Source: Kitasatospora sp. NBC_00315 (lineage in GTDB: Bacteria; Actinomycetota; Actinomycetes; Streptomycetales; Streptomycetaceae). Taken from it: a stretch of 64,000 nucleotides of DNA. Numbering within the stretch: position 1 is the stretch's first letter; the number at the start of each line of letters is the position of its first letter. Below the pieces are notes generated by a model that saw only the letters and a list, made by a program, of their open reading frames with translations, searched no databases and was not told the origin of the DNA. The position numbers and the translations under genes are program-made. The stretch covers positions 2,108,001-2,172,000 of the forward strand of contig NZ_CP108025.1 of NCBI RefSeq assembly GCF_041435095.1, in the 5' to 3' direction. Of the stretch, positions 1 to 9,684 are shown one piece after another.

Positions 1-248
1 AGGTAGCCGGAGATGACGAAGAAGACGTCCACGCCGACGAATCCGCCGGCCAGGCCGGGGACGGCGGCGTGGAAGCCGAGCACCGCGAGCACCGCCACCG
101 CGCGCAGGCCCTCGATGTCGGGTCGGAAGGCCGCCGGACGCGGCCCCGGGCCCGGAGTACCGGGCCTGCGGGATCCGGAGCCGCCGGGTGGCGGGCCGGG
201 GATGGTGAAGCTCTCCGGACGAAGGTCCGGAACCACGGTCGAGGACAT
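1..248 (-). CDS. Acyltransferase-3 family membrane protein, N-terminal part
   Basis: Only the first 82 or so codons are in the window; the gene continues past base 1. It starts with ATG at 248-246. After about 40 residues rich in Pro, Gly and Arg comes [10 protein letters not shown], then [11 protein letters not shown], the signature of the acyltransferase-3 (OafA/YrhL) family. Members are multi-pass membrane proteins that move acyl groups onto sugars or lipids at the cell surface. It begins 15 bp after the stop of the upstream GT2 polysaccharide synthase, so the two are probably co-transcribed, and a role in decorating that polymer is a reasonable inference. The acceptor cannot be read from the fragment. 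Confidence 0.85.
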   Translation of the reverse strand, partial: MSSTVVPDLRPESFTIPGPPPGGSGSRRPGTPGPGPRPAAFRPDIEGLRAVAVLAVLGFHAAVPGLAGGFVGVDVFFVISGY

Positions 249-263
249 CGGTGTGACGACCTT

Positions 264-1979
264 TCAGTCCAGCCAGGGCAGCATCGGGCTGACCCAGCCG
301 GAGGCGAGCAGGGCGGTGAGGACGAGGGCGGCGGTGGCGGCGGACGCCTCGGGCCAGCGCCGGGGCAGCAGTCGCGCGGGCGGCGTGCCGCGGCGGGCGC
401 GGCGCTCGGCCCGCGCGGCGGATCGCGCGGCGGACCTGGCCGCGCCGGGGCCTTCGGCGGCCGGCCGCAGTTCGGTGAGCAGGTCCCGGATCAGCGGGAG
501 GCCGATCTGGGCCTGCACCACGAGGTACAGTCCGAGGCCCCAGTTGGGCCCCCAGCCGTTGCGGGCGACCGCCAGGGCGAGCCCGACGGCGGCCGCGCCG
601 ACGGAGGCGCAGAGCCAGCCGAGCGAGACCAGCACCACCTGGCGGGCCAGGCCGCCGGGCCTGGTACGGCCTGCGCCGGTGGGCACCCAGGCGGCGCTGC
701 GGCCGCGCAGGGTGTGCCAGAACGCGGCTCCGGCGGCCACACTCATCAGCACGTTCGAGCGGATCACCTCGACCCGCCAGCGGGTGCGGCTGATCCGGGG
801 CAGCAGGACGTGCCAGAGCCAGAGCGGCGCGAGCAGTGGCAGGACGTGCCAGGGCCGGATCTCGTCCGGGTACCGGAACATCATCACCAGCGGCGGCAGC
901 GGCGCCGCGAAGATGTTGACCGCGGTGGTCAGGTAGCCCACGACGCCCTCGTAGAAGCAGAGCCGCATCCGCCAGGGCGCGCCGATCCGCTTGAGTTCGG
1001 GCGAGCCGAGCAGGTGCAGGTTGCCCATCGCCCAGCGGTACTGCTGGTTCACGAAGGACGCGAGGTTGTCGGGTGAGGTGCCCTTGGCGACCAGCACCGG
1101 GACGTAGAGGGTGCGGAATCCCTGCTCGTAGAGGGCGAGCCCGGTGAACAGGTCCTCGCTGTGGTCGAGCCTGGCGAAGCCGCCGGCCGCGTCGATCGCG
1201 GCCCGCCGGTAGACGGCGTTGCTCCCGCAGCAGATGGCGGCGTCGCTGGCGTCCCTGGACGGCTGGATCCAGCGGAAGAACCACTCCTGGGCCGATCCGG
1301 CGGCGCGCTGGATCCAGTCCATCGTCTCGTCGGTGTCGAAGCACTGCGGACTCTGCACGATGCCGGTCCGGGGATCGGCGAAGTACGGCACCAGGTGGCG
1401 CAGGAAGTCCGGCCGGGGTGCGAAGTCGGCGTCCAGGATGGCGATGTACTGCGCCTCGCTCAGGGTGAGCGCGTGGTTGAGGTTCCCGGCCTTCTTGAGG
1501 TGGCCGCGGTCGGGGCGCACGACGTACCGGTATCCGTACCCGGCCGCCAGCGCGGCGACCTCGGCGCGGTCGGCGTCGTCCAGCACCCAGACGGTCAGCG
1601 CGCCGGGCCAGTCGACGGCCGAGACCGCCCGGTAGGCGTTCTCCAGGACGTCGAGCGGTTCACCGCAGGTCGGCAGGTAGAGATCGACGGTGGGCAGTTC
1701 GGCCGGGTGCCAGGCGTTGACCAGCACCTCGTGCGACTGCCTGGTCAGCCGGCGCTGGCGAAGGCTGTTGACCGAGGACAGCGCGAGCGCGGCGAGGTTC
1801 AGTACCAGCACCGCGAGAAAGGCCCACAGGGCCGGGGTGCGCAGCGAGAAGGTGAGCATGGTCGCCGCGGTGAAGACGAAGGCGAGCGAGGCGCAGATCA
1901 GCACCCAGCGTCGCTGCGGCCCGAAGTACCAGTAGAGCTCCTGGTCGGAAGGTGGTTGAGGCAGGTGATGGATAGTCAT
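264..1979 (-). CDS. Processive GT2 glycosyltransferase, cellulose/chitin-synthase type
   Basis: A 571-aa membrane glycosyltransferase. Two hydrophobic segments lie in the first 80 residues, then a cytoplasmic GT-A domain with VLDDADR (near 133) and ILDADF (near 181) for nucleotide-sugar and metal binding, CGSNAVYRR (near 251), HSEDLFTG with the catalytic Asp region (near 273) and QQYRW (near 313), the QxxRW mark of processive synthases. More membrane helices follow. The family polymerises beta-linked hexoses and exports the chain through the same protein. ATG at 1979 was chosen because homology begins just after it; an upstream in-frame ATG would add 38 unlikely residues. No PilZ domain is seen. 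The DasR-like box upstream suggests GlcNAc-linked control, so a GlcNAc-containing polymer is possible but unproven. Confidence 0.88.
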   Translation of the reverse strand: MTIHHLPQPPSDQELYWYFGPQRRWVLICASLAFVFTAATMLTFSLRTPALWAFLAVLVLNLAALALSSVNSLRQRRLTRQSHEVLVNAWHPAELPTVDLYLPTCGEPLDVLENAYRAVSAVDWPGALTVWVLDDADRAEVAALAAGYGYRYVVRPDRGHLKKAGNLNHALTLSEAQYIAILDADFAPRPDFLRHLVPYFADPRTGIVQSPQCFDTDETMDWIQRAAGSAQEWFFRWIQPSRDASDAAICCGSNAVYRRAAIDAAGGFARLDHSEDLFTGLALYEQGFRTLYVPVLVAKGTSPDNLASFVNQQYRWAMGNLHLLGSPELKRIGAPWRMRLCFYEGVVGYLTTAVNIFAAPLPPLVMMFRYPDEIRPWHVLPLLAPLWLWHVLLPRISRTRWRVEVIRSNVLMSVAAGAAFWHTLRGRSAAWVPTGAGRTRPGGLARQVVLVSLGWLCASVGAAAVGLALAVARNGWGPNWGLGLYLVVQAQIGLPLIRDLLTELRPAAEGPGAARSAARSAARAERRARRGTPPARLLPRRWPEASAATAALVLTALLASGWVSPMLPWLD

Positions 1980-2418
1980 GGGGCCCCCACAGCCGCGTGT
2001 CTGACAGCATCCTGGGGCCACCGTACCGCAATTGGTATAGACCATTCGACCAGCGACCGGGGAGCGGAACGGCATTCGGCCACGGGCCCGCACGGCCGGT
2101 GATCATTTGACCGTCCGGACCGGTGCCCGGCGGGAATCAGCAGGTCGCGCGGGGGTTAACAGTGGTCCAACTTCCCGCCGCCATCACTCGACGGGCTTCG
2201 CAGCGTCGGCGCCCGGGGGGACACGGAGGACCTTCGGTGCGCGCTCCACGGCGCGAGGTGCGCGGCCCGCCGCGCGCGGCGGGCGGTACGCGGTGCGACG
2301 CGCGCGGTACGCGTACGGCGGGCGGTACGACGCCACCGGGCGGAGCATCGGGCGACCCGTCCGCCGGTCGGCCGGGCGGGGCGCCGAGCGCCCCTCCCGC
2401 CGGCCGCCGGACGGCCCG
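1980..2418. other. Intergenic stretch between tandem reverse genes
   Basis: No credible gene is seen. The left part carries the dre-like box. Between about 2260 and 2340 there are imperfect direct copies of GCGGGCGGTACG and CGCGCGGTACGCG, which look like low-complexity sequence rather than a coding region. A GGTTAAC element near 2155 resembles the CGGTTAA elements upstream of the beta-mannosidase, but it stands alone. Confidence 0.5.
2031..2046 (-). promoter_or_regulatory. DasR-responsive element (dre)-like operator
   Basis: On the reverse strand the sequence is AATGGTCTATACCAAT, a near-perfect inverted repeat. It matches the known DasR consensus ACTGGTCTAGACCACT at the core TGGTCTA-ACCA positions. 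It lies 52-67 bp upstream of the GT2 start, where a repressor would block transcription. DasR is the GntR-family GlcNAc-6-P-responsive regulator of streptomycetes. Confidence 0.6.
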
Positions 2419-3258
2419 TCAGGCGGTGGTGCCCTCCTGCTCGGCCTCGACCTCGGCGTTCCACTCGCGCTTGGAGGACTGCCAGCCGTCCTCGTCGTGG
2501 CCGAGGCGCCAGTAGCCGGAGATCGACAGGTCCTCCCGCGGGATCTCGCGCTCCACCCGCAGCAGGGCGCGCAGCTCCTTGACGAAGCCGGCCTCGCCGT
2601 GGACGAAGGCGTGCACCCGTCCCGGGGGGAACGCCAGCCCGCGCACCGCGTCCACCAGCGGCCCGCCGACCGGCCGCTCACCACGGTGCAACCAGACGAC
2701 CTCGACACCGGAGTCGAACTTCTGCTCCTCCTCCGGGCCGGCGACCTCGACGAAGGCACGGACCACGGCGTCGGCGGGCAGCGACTCCAGCGCGGCCGCG
2801 ATCGCGGGCAGCGCGCTCTCGTCGCCGGCGAGCAGGTGCCAGTCGGCCTCGACGTCGGGCGCGTAGCCACCCCCGGGGCCGTTGAACCGGACCACGTCGC
2901 CCGGCCGGGCGCGCGCCGCCCAGGGGCCGGCCAGGCCCTCATCGCCGTGGATCACGAAGTCCAGTGCCAGTTCGCGCAGTTCGGGGTTCCAGGAGCGGAC
3001 CGTGTAGGTCCGGGTCACCGGCCACTGCTCACGCGGGAACTCCTCCCGGATCCGCTCCAGGTCGAAGGGCTCCGGGTACTCCACGCCCTCGGCGGGGAAC
3101 AGCAGCTTCACGTAGTGGTCGGTCGAGGTGCCCGCCGTGAACGCGGCGAGCCCCTCCCCGCCGAGGACGACGCGCTGCATGTGCGGGGTCAGCCGCTCGG
3201 TGCGGACGACCTCCGCGGTGTGGGGCTTGCGGGGCCTGCGTACGGGACGCTCTGCCAT
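2419..3258 (-). CDS. Siderophore-interacting protein, FAD-dependent ferric-chelate reductase
   Basis: A 279-aa cytoplasmic flavoprotein. RTYTVRSW near residue 75 is the FAD-binding R-x-Y-T signature of the siderophore-interacting (ViuB/YqjH) family, followed by a GPWAARARPGD turn, LAGDESALPAI of the reductase domain, and SGYWRLG near the C-terminus, the conserved end of the SIP domain. Family members reduce Fe(III)-siderophore complexes with NAD(P)H or ferredoxin to free the iron. ATG at 3258 is preceded by AGGAGA at 6 nt spacing; an ATG 36 bp earlier is in frame but lacks a site. It stands alone, with no siderophore gene next to it, and no IdeR/DmdR-like iron box was recognised upstream. Confidence 0.87.
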   Translation of the reverse strand: MAERPVRRPRKPHTAEVVRTERLTPHMQRVVLGGEGLAAFTAGTSTDHYVKLLFPAEGVEYPEPFDLERIREEFPREQWPVTRTYTVRSWNPELRELALDFVIHGDEGLAGPWAARARPGDVVRFNGPGGGYAPDVEADWHLLAGDESALPAIAAALESLPADAVVRAFVEVAGPEEEQKFDSGVEVVWLHRGERPVGGPLVDAVRGLAFPPGRVHAFVHGEAGFVKELRALLRVEREIPREDLSISGYWRLGHDEDGWQSSKREWNAEVEAEQEGTTA

Positions 3259-3350
3259 GGGTTCTCCTGACGGGTGACGGCCTGACTCACTCACCTGGCA
3301 TGATCGCCCATTCCCTCACGGGCTGCCGCGAGCCCCCCGGTCGAACGCCG

Positions 3351-3382
3351 GTCCGCCGGTCCGCCGGTCCGCCGGTCCGCCG
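3351..3382. repeat. Four tandem copies of GTCCGCCG
   Basis: Perfect 8-bp units in the divergent gap between the siderophore-interacting gene and metG. The rest of this gap (3259-3622) is GC-rich with no gene, T-box or other RNA element that I recognise. Confidence 0.8.
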
Positions 3383-3622
3383 GGCCCCGCCCCTGCCGCC
3401 GGCAGCCGACCCCTCGGCCGCCGCCGAGGAAATGGGATGCGGGCGGTACCGGGGCGGTCGATAGAATGGTCGCGGCCTGTGCCGACGACCGCCACCCTCG
3501 GTGACGGCCGCACGCGTGCCGCCGCACACGTGGCCGCCGCACACGCCGGCCATGGCCGCCGCCCCGCGCCCGACGCTCCCCGGAGCGCGGCGCCGACCTC
3601 ACGCGAACGGGAGCATCCCAGG

Positions 3623-5347
3623 ATGGCTCGACACCTGATCACCAGCGCGCTTCCCTACATCAACGGGATCAAGCACCTGGGGAACATGGTCGGGTCCATG
3701 CTCCCGGCGGACGTGTACTCCCGGTACCTGCGCCGGCGCGGCCACGAGGTGCTCTACATCTGCGCGACCGACGAGCACGGCACGCCCGCCGAGCTGGCCG
3801 CCAAGGCCGCCGGCCTGCCGGTGGAGGAGTACTGCGCGCGCCAGCACCTCGCGCAGAAGGCGGTCTACGACGGCTTCGCGCTGTCCTTCGACCACTTCGG
3901 GCGCAGCTCCTCCCGGCAGAACCGCGAGATCACCCAGGAGTTCGCGCGGGAGCTGCACGCCAACGGCTTCGTCGAGGAGCGCTCGGTGCGCCAGGTGTAC
4001 TCGAACACCGACGGCCGGTTCCTGCCCGACCGCTACATCGAGGGCACCTGCCCGTACTGCGGCTACGACAAGGCCCGCGGCGACCAGTGCGAGAACTGCA
4101 CCCGCCTGCTCGACCCGACCGATCTGATCGACGCCCGCTCGGCGGTCAGCGGCAGCCGGGACCTCGAAGTCCGCGAGACCACGCACCTGTTCCTGCTCCA
4201 GTCGAGGCTGGAGGGCGAGGTCGCCGCCTGGATCGACGCCTGCGGGGGCGAGTGGCCGACGCTCGCCTCCTCCATCGCCCGTAAGTGGCTGACCGAGGGC
4301 CTCGCCGACCGGGCGATCACCCGGGATCTCGACTGGGGCGTGCCGGTGCCCGGCGACGTGTGGCCCGAACTGGCCGCCGCCGGAAAGGTGTTCTACGTCT
4401 GGTTCGACGCCCCGATCGAGTACCTCGGCGCGACGAGGGAATGGGCCGACGCAGCACCGGCCGGCGAGAGCCGGGACTGGAAGTCCTGGTGGTACGAGGC
4501 CGACGACGTCCGTCACACCGAGTTCATGGCCAAGGACAACGTCCCCTTCCACACCGTGATGTTCCCGGCCACCATCATCGGCACCCGCGCCCCCTGGAAG
4601 AAGGTCGACCAGGTCAAGGCCTTCAACTGGCTCACCTACTACGGCGGGAAGTTCTCCACCAGCCGGCGGCACGGCATCTTCACCGACGCCGCCCTGGAGC
4701 TGCTGCCCGCCGACTACTGGCGCTACTTCCTGATCGCCAACGCCCCGGAGTCGGACGACAGCAGCTTCAGCTGGGAGCTGTTCGCGTCCGTGGTGAACAA
4801 GGACCTCGCGGACACCCTCGGCAACTTCGTCAACCGGGTGCTGTCCTTCGGTCTCAAGCGGTTCGGCGACAGGGTCCCGGTGGGCGGCCGACCCGGCGAG
4901 GCCGAACACGCGCTGGGCGAGGAGGTCGCCGGCCTGCTCGCCGAGTACGAGGGCCACCTGGAGGCCCTGCGGCTGCGCAGGGCCGCCCAGGCGCTGCGGG
5001 CCCTGTGGAGCGCGGGCAACTCCTACCTGGAAGCCAAGGCCCCCTGGGTGGAGGTCAGGACCGACGAGGCCGCGGCCGCCCTCACCCTGCGCACCGCGAT
5101 GAACCTGATCCACCTGTACGGCGTCGTCTCCGCCCCGTTGATCCCCGCGACCGCCGACGCCATGCGGGCGGTGTTCTCACTGCCGGCGCACGGCCCGGCG
5201 GCGGAGCTCGCCTGGGTGACCGGCGAGCAGGCCGCCGCGCTGGACCTCGTACCCGCCGGCACCGCCTTCGTGGTTCCGCCGGTACTGTTCGCCAAGATCG
5301 ACGACGAGCGGCTCGACGCCTGGCGGGAGCGGTTCGGCGCCGGCTGA
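3623..5347 (+). CDS. metG: Methionyl-tRNA synthetase
   Basis: A 574-aa class I aminoacyl-tRNA synthetase that charges tRNA-Met. The HIGH signature appears as KHLGN at residues 17-21, and the KMSKS loop as KFSTSRR near residue 345, the usual form in this enzyme. The connecting-peptide zinc knuckle shows CPYCGY and QCENC near 143-159. The anticodon-binding helical domain follows. There is no C-terminal tRNA-binding (EMAP) extension, which fits the shorter actinobacterial form. ATG at 3623 sits just before the conserved [10 protein letters not shown]; the open frame extends 62 codons further up with no family similarity. The spacer to the LacI gene downstream is about 190 bp. Confidence 0.96.
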   Translation: MARHLITSALPYINGIKHLGNMVGSMLPADVYSRYLRRRGHEVLYICATDEHGTPAELAAKAAGLPVEEYCARQHLAQKAVYDGFALSFDHFGRSSSRQNREITQEFARELHANGFVEERSVRQVYSNTDGRFLPDRYIEGTCPYCGYDKARGDQCENCTRLLDPTDLIDARSAVSGSRDLEVRETTHLFLLQSRLEGEVAAWIDACGGEWPTLASSIARKWLTEGLADRAITRDLDWGVPVPGDVWPELAAAGKVFYVWFDAPIEYLGATREWADAAPAGESRDWKSWWYEADDVRHTEFMAKDNVPFHTVMFPATIIGTRAPWKKVDQVKAFNWLTYYGGKFSTSRRHGIFTDAALELLPADYWRYFLIANAPESDDSSFSWELFASVVNKDLADTLGNFVNRVLSFGLKRFGDRVPVGGRPGEAEHALGEEVAGLLAEYEGHLEALRLRRAAQALRALWSAGNSYLEAKAPWVEVRTDEAAAALTLRTAMNLIHLYGVVSAPLIPATADAMRAVFSLPAHGPAAELAWVTGEQAAALDLVPAGTAFVVPPVLFAKIDDERLDAWRERFGAG

Positions 5348-5538
5348 GCGGCGCCCGGCCGGGACCGACACGGCCGGGCGCCGCTCGCACGCGGCCGGGC
5401 TCCCCACCGGCGCCGGACTCCCCGCCGGGGCCCGGCCGCGGGGGCACCGACGACCCTCCGGGGCCCTCCCCCGGGGCGGCGGTAGAGTCGGCGCCGACGG
5501 AGTGAACCGGTCGCTCCGAGCATGAGGGCAGGGCCCGA

Positions 5539-6555
5539 ATGAGGCGTTTCACCATCAGCGACATCGCAGCCCGGGCCGGTGTGTCCAAGGTGGCGGTCTC
5601 GTACGCGCTCAACGACAGGCCCGGGGTCTCGGAGGAGACCCGCGCCGCGATCAAGGCCATCGCGCGGGAACTCGACTGGCGCCCCAGCCGCGCGGCCCGC
5701 TCGCTGAAGGCCGCGAACGCCGACGCCGTCGGGCTGGTGCTGTGCCGTCCCGTGCACGCCCTCGGCCACGAGCCGTTCTTCATGGAGCTGATCAGCGGCA
5801 TCGAGTCCGTGCTCGCCGAACGCTCGCTCGGCCTGATGCTGCAGGTGGTGTCCTCGCACGAGGAGGAGAGCGCCGTCCATCGGCGCTGGTGGGGCGAGCG
5901 GCAGGTGGACGGTGTGCTGCTGCTGGACACCCGGGTGTCCGACACGCGGGTGCCGGTCCTGGAGGGGCTCGGGATGCCCACCGTGATCCTCGGGCCGCCG
6001 CGGTCGTCGGCCGTCCTGCCGACCGTCTGGTCCGACGACGACGCGGGCGCCCGCGAGGTGGTCCGCTACCTCGCCGCGCTCGGCCACCGGCGGATCGCGC
6101 GCGTGGCGGGGCCGGCCGCCCTCTCCCACACGGTGATCCGTGACGAGGCCGTCGGCGCGGCCTGCGAGGAGGCCGGGCTGGCGGCGCCCACCACCGTCCA
6201 CACCGACTACACCGGTGACGAGGGCGCGCGCGCCACCCGCCGGCTGCTGATCGCGGCCGAACGTCCGACGGCGATCGTCTACGACAACGACCTGATGGCG
6301 GTCGCCGGGCTCGGGGCCGCCCAGGAGCTGACCCTGAGCGTCCCGCAGGACCTCTCGATCGTGGCCTGGGACGACTCCGCGCTCACCCGGGTCGTGCGCC
6401 CCGCGATCACCACGCTCACCCGCGACATCCACGCGTACGGCGTCCGCGCGGCACGCACCCTGCTCACCGCGATCTCCGACGGGAGTGCGCCGAGCAGCCG
6501 CACGGACCCGGCCCGCCTCGTCCCCCGCGCGAGCACCAGCCCCGTCCCGCGCTGA
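5539..6555 (+). CDS. LacI-family regulator 1 of the mannoside locus
   Basis: A 338-aa repressor. The N-terminal helix-turn-helix reads TISDIAARAGVSKVAVSYAL, followed by the hinge helix near 52-58 and a periplasmic-binding-protein-like sugar-sensing domain. Marks shared with the three other LacI proteins nearby include EPFFMELI near residue 77, RRWWGERQVDG, EGARATRRLL, RPTAIVYDND and SIVAWDDS near 270, so they are paralogues. It is convergent with the beta-mannosidase gene. A TAGAGT -10-like hexamer lies near 5485. It may sense mannose or a mannoside, but the ligand is inferred from context only. Confidence 0.9.
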   Translation: MRRFTISDIAARAGVSKVAVSYALNDRPGVSEETRAAIKAIARELDWRPSRAARSLKAANADAVGLVLCRPVHALGHEPFFMELISGIESVLAERSLGLMLQVVSSHEEESAVHRRWWGERQVDGVLLLDTRVSDTRVPVLEGLGMPTVILGPPRSSAVLPTVWSDDDAGAREVVRYLAALGHRRIARVAGPAALSHTVIRDEAVGAACEEAGLAAPTTVHTDYTGDEGARATRRLLIAAERPTAIVYDNDLMAVAGLGAAQELTLSVPQDLSIVAWDDSALTRVVRPAITTLTRDIHAYGVRAARTLLTAISDGSAPSSRTDPARLVPRASTSPVPR

Positions 6556-6585
6556 GCCGGCCGGACGGGGCCTCGGGGCGGAGCC

Positions 6586-6624
6586 GGGACGGCGGCCCGG
6601 GCGCGGGGACGGCGGCCCGGGCGC
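6586..6624. repeat. Two 19-bp direct copies, 20-bp period
   Basis: GGGACGGCGGCCCGGGCGC occurs at 6586-6604 and 6606-6624, in the gap between the convergent LacI and beta-mannosidase genes. Each unit contains a GGCCC-rich self-complementary core, so the pair could fold and help terminate transcription from both sides. Confidence 0.7.
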
Positions 6625-6686
6625 CGGCCGAGTCCGGGACGACGCCGGCCGGTCGCCACCGGCGACGGCGTGTCAGGCGGGCGTGC

Positions 6687-9089
6687 TCACGAGGGTTCCA
6701 CGCAGAACAGCGCGGCCCGCGCGGCGTCCGCGCCGACGGCGCCGCCACCGCGGACCCTGATCCGCACCTGCTCCCCCGCCAGGAGCGTGACCAGCCCCCG
6801 GTCGGCGACCGCGGCGGGACTGATGCGGTCGGCCTGCAGCAGCAGATCCCGGAGCAGGGTGTGCGCCGTCACCACGACGTCGACGGCGTCGCCCTCGTGC
6901 TCGACCGGCTCCACGGTCAGGTCGAACGCGGGCCGCTCGTAGGCGAACGCCCGGTCGGGCACCGCGAAGTGCACCGCGCGCAACCCGTCGGCGTCCACCG
7001 CCAGGAACTCCTTCGCCGAGCCCTCGACCGGCAGCAGCGCCCTCGGCACGGCCAGCCGCACCACCGACCGGGCCCCGACGGTGACGGGAGCCTCGGTCTC
7101 GGCCGTGACCACGCCGTCGGAGCCGACCCGGCGCAGGGTGACCACGGTCAGCCAGGGCTCCCCGGCCTGGTTGACCAGAGCGACCTCGGGGGCGGCGCCG
7201 CCCGTGCCGGGCTGGACGGTGAGCAGCCGGTCCGCGTAGAGGCGGCGCAGCTCGTGGTAGAGCGGCTTGAGCCGGCCGTCGCCGTCGACGGCGGCCCAGG
7301 AGGAGACCGGCCAGCAGTCGTTGAGCTGCCAGACCACCGTGCCGGCACAGCGCGGCCAGTGCGAGCGCCAGTGCTCGATGCCGGCGGCGACGGCCCGTGC
7401 CTGGACGACCTGGGTCAGGTAGTGCCAGCGGTCGAAGTCCTCCGGGAGGTCGAAATGGCGCCCGACCCCGCGGTTCAGTTTGCCGTTGCCGTCCTCGGCC
7501 TTCTGGTGGTGCAGCATGCCGGGTGAGTCCGGCGCGAGGTCCTCGCCGGGCAGGGCCCGGCGCAGGGTGGCGTGCGCGGGGGGTGCCTGCCAGCCGAACT
7601 CGGAGACGAAGCGGGGGATGCTGTCACGGTAGTCGGCGTAGTCCTGGCGGTTCCAGACCTCCCAGGAGTGGTGGGTGCCGTGGTCGGGGTCGTTGGGGTG
7701 GTGCTCCCAGGAGCCGGACCACGGACTGCCGGCCGAGTAGGCCCGGGTGGGGTCGAGCTCCGCCACGATGCGCGGCAGCAGGCCGAGGTAGTAGCCCTCG
7801 CCCCAGGAGCCGCCGGCCAGCTCCGGCTCCCAGCCCCAGTCGCGGAAGCCCCAGAGGTTCTCGTTGTTGCCGTTCCACAGCACCAGGCTGGGGTGGGGCA
7901 TCAGCCGGACGACGTTCTCGCGTGCCTCGGCCTCGACCTCGCCGCGCAGCGGCTGCTCCTCGGGGTAGGCGGAGCAGGCGAACAGGAAGTCCTGCCAGAC
8001 CATCAGGCCCAGTTCGTCGCAGATGTCGTAGAACGCCTCGTTCTCGTAGATGCCGCCGCCCCAGATCCTGACCAGGTCGACGTTGGCCTCCGCGGCCTGG
8101 GTGAGGCGGGTGCGGTAGCGCTCGGGGGTGACGCGGGTGATCAGGGTGTCGTCGGGGATCCAGTTCACGCCGCGGGCGAAGAGGCGCTCACCGTTGACGA
8201 CCAGGGTGAAGCCGCTGCCGTGCTCGTCCGGCGAGCGGTCGAGCACGACGGTGCGAAAGCCGATCCGGCGGTTCCAGGTGTCGAGCGCGTCGCCGTCGTG
8301 GAGCAGGGTGAGGTCGAGCTCGTACAGGGGCTGCTCCCCGCGGCCGCGGGGCCACCACAGGTCGGCGCCGGGCACCTCGAGGACCAGCACCGCCTCGTCG
8401 CCGTCCAGCGCGGCCTGCGCCTCGACGCCCGCGACGACGGCCCGGGCGGTGAGGGGGCGGGCGGCGCCCTGTGCGGTGCGCTCCACGGTGAGGCGCAGCT
8501 CCACGCGGCCGGTGCCGTTCTCGACGGTGACCAGCGGACGCACCTGGGCGAGACGGGCGGTGGACCAGTGCTCCAGCCGGGCCGGGCGCCAGATGCCGGA
8601 GGTGGGCAGGGTCGGGCCCCAGTCCCAGCCGAAGCTGCTGGCCATCTTGCGGATGTACTGGAACGGCTCGGGGTAGACGTTGGGGCGGGCGCCGGTGAGC
8701 GCGAGGACCTCGGCGGCCTCCTGGTAGGGACTGCTGAAGTGGACCTCCAACTCGCCGCCGAGCGCGGTGACGTCGAACCGGTGGCTGCGGTGCATGTTGC
8801 GGGTGCGCCCCAGTGCGGTGCCGCCGAGGGAGATCCGGGCGGCGGTGTCGAGGCCGTCGAAGACCAGGTCGGTGCGCTCGTGCGTCCCGGCGGTGGTCAC
8901 GGTGGTGGTGTAGGTCCACTCCTGCCGGCCGACCCAGGCCACGTCGTTCTCGTTGGTGCCGATCAGTGGGTCGGGGATCAGTCCGGCGTTCAGCAGGTCC
9001 GTGTGGACGCAGCCCGGAACCCGGGCGGGCAGGCGCGCTCCCGCGTGGAACAGGGTCCAGCCCTCGTCGAGCTGGGTGACGTCCTTCAT
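6687..9089 (-). CDS. GH2 beta-mannosidase
   Basis: An 800-aa glycoside hydrolase family 2 enzyme that removes terminal beta-mannosyl residues. The opening (DEGWTLF, RVPGCVHTDLL, DPLIGTNEN, VAWVGRQEWTY) is the classic start of the beta-mannosidase branch. The TIM barrel has VRIWGGGIYENEAFYD, WNGNNENLWG with the acid/base Glu at 410, and FVSEFGWQ with the nucleophile Glu at 497. Immunoglobulin-like and C-terminal beta domains complete the usual length. No signal peptide is seen, so it acts in the cytoplasm on imported mannosides. ATG at 9089 has a GGAG-like site upstream. Several CCGGTT elements lie in the divergent region before it, probable LacI operators. ManA and the ROK kinase nearby would process the mannose released. 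Confidence 0.95.
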   Translation of the reverse strand: MKDVTQLDEGWTLFHAGARLPARVPGCVHTDLLNAGLIPDPLIGTNENDVAWVGRQEWTYTTTVTTAGTHERTDLVFDGLDTAARISLGGTALGRTRNMHRSHRFDVTALGGELEVHFSSPYQEAAEVLALTGARPNVYPEPFQYIRKMASSFGWDWGPTLPTSGIWRPARLEHWSTARLAQVRPLVTVENGTGRVELRLTVERTAQGAARPLTARAVVAGVEAQAALDGDEAVLVLEVPGADLWWPRGRGEQPLYELDLTLLHDGDALDTWNRRIGFRTVVLDRSPDEHGSGFTLVVNGERLFARGVNWIPDDTLITRVTPERYRTRLTQAAEANVDLVRIWGGGIYENEAFYDICDELGLMVWQDFLFACSAYPEEQPLRGEVEAEARENVVRLMPHPSLVLWNGNNENLWGFRDWGWEPELAGGSWGEGYYLGLLPRIVAELDPTRAYSAGSPWSGSWEHHPNDPDHGTHHSWEVWNRQDYADYRDSIPRFVSEFGWQAPPAHATLRRALPGEDLAPDSPGMLHHQKAEDGNGKLNRGVGRHFDLPEDFDRWHYLTQVVQARAVAAGIEHWRSHWPRCAGTVVWQLNDCWPVSSWAAVDGDGRLKPLYHELRRLYADRLLTVQPGTGGAAPEVALVNQAGEPWLTVVTLRRVGSDGVVTAETEAPVTVGARSVVRLAVPRALLPVEGSAKEFLAVDADGLRAVHFAVPDRAFAYERPAFDLTVEPVEHEGDAVDVVVTAHTLLRDLLLQADRISPAAVADRGLVTLLAGEQVRIRVRGGGAVGADAARAALFCVEPS

Positions 9090-9161
9090 GCTGCGGCTCC
9101 TGTCGCTGGCCGGGTTCTGGGGTGGGCCCGAGTAAACCTAACCCGCTGAACGACGGCTGTC

Positions 9162-9591
9162 CATAAACCGGTTATGTAGATCCTGCCCACCACTCGCGCC
9201 GCCCGATAATCTGCCATGTACCAGCGAATACTGGTCATCTCGGCCCGGCGAGCCAGCCGGATCGAGGTCAACATCACGAATTCTGCTTTACCGGTTCACT
9301 TTCGTCAGGCATAGTTCGGGCAGGGCGGATCGCAGCCGGACGGAGCACAGTCGGACGGGGCGACCGGACCGGGTGTCACGGTCACCCGGACAGGCACTGC
9401 GCACACCCGCCGGCGGGGGCGCACACCTCGGCCGCCGGGACGCACCGACGGACACACCGACGCTGACGCCCCGAGGGCGACCGGCGGCGGGAGGCGGCTT
9501 CCTCGCGCCGCCGACCGAGCCCTGATGAATCGGTTAATTCGACAGCCCGCAGCAGATGACCTCGGTCCGCTGTCAGCAGCCGGTTAACCGG
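9162..9591. promoter_or_regulatory. Cluster of CCGGTT operator-like elements
   Basis: Four related elements lie between the divergent beta-mannosidase and LacI-2 genes: CATAAACCGGTTATG at 9162-9176, ACCGGTT at 9290-9296, GAATCGGTTAATTC at 9527-9540, and the perfect palindrome CCGGTTAACCGG at 9580-9591. LacI-family operators are typically palindromes with a central CG, so these are candidate sites for the adjacent regulators. The rest of the gap (9090-9684) holds no gene that I can support. Confidence 0.55.
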
Positions 9592-9684
9592 TTGTCCCGA
9601 CGGGTGCCGGGTGCGGTGCCGGCGGTGGTCGGGCCCGTAGTAGCTTGGGGTGGAACGTGCGCCTCATCGGTCGGAAGGGTCCTC

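Noticed and set aside
69..2102. Long forward open frames opposite the GT2 gene
   Set aside because: They are antisense shadows of a GC-rich gene with clear GT2 motifs; they have no family features or good ribosome sites.
3259..3622. IdeR/DmdR iron box before the siderophore-interacting gene
   Set aside because: No TTAGGTTAGGCTAACCTAA-like palindrome was found.
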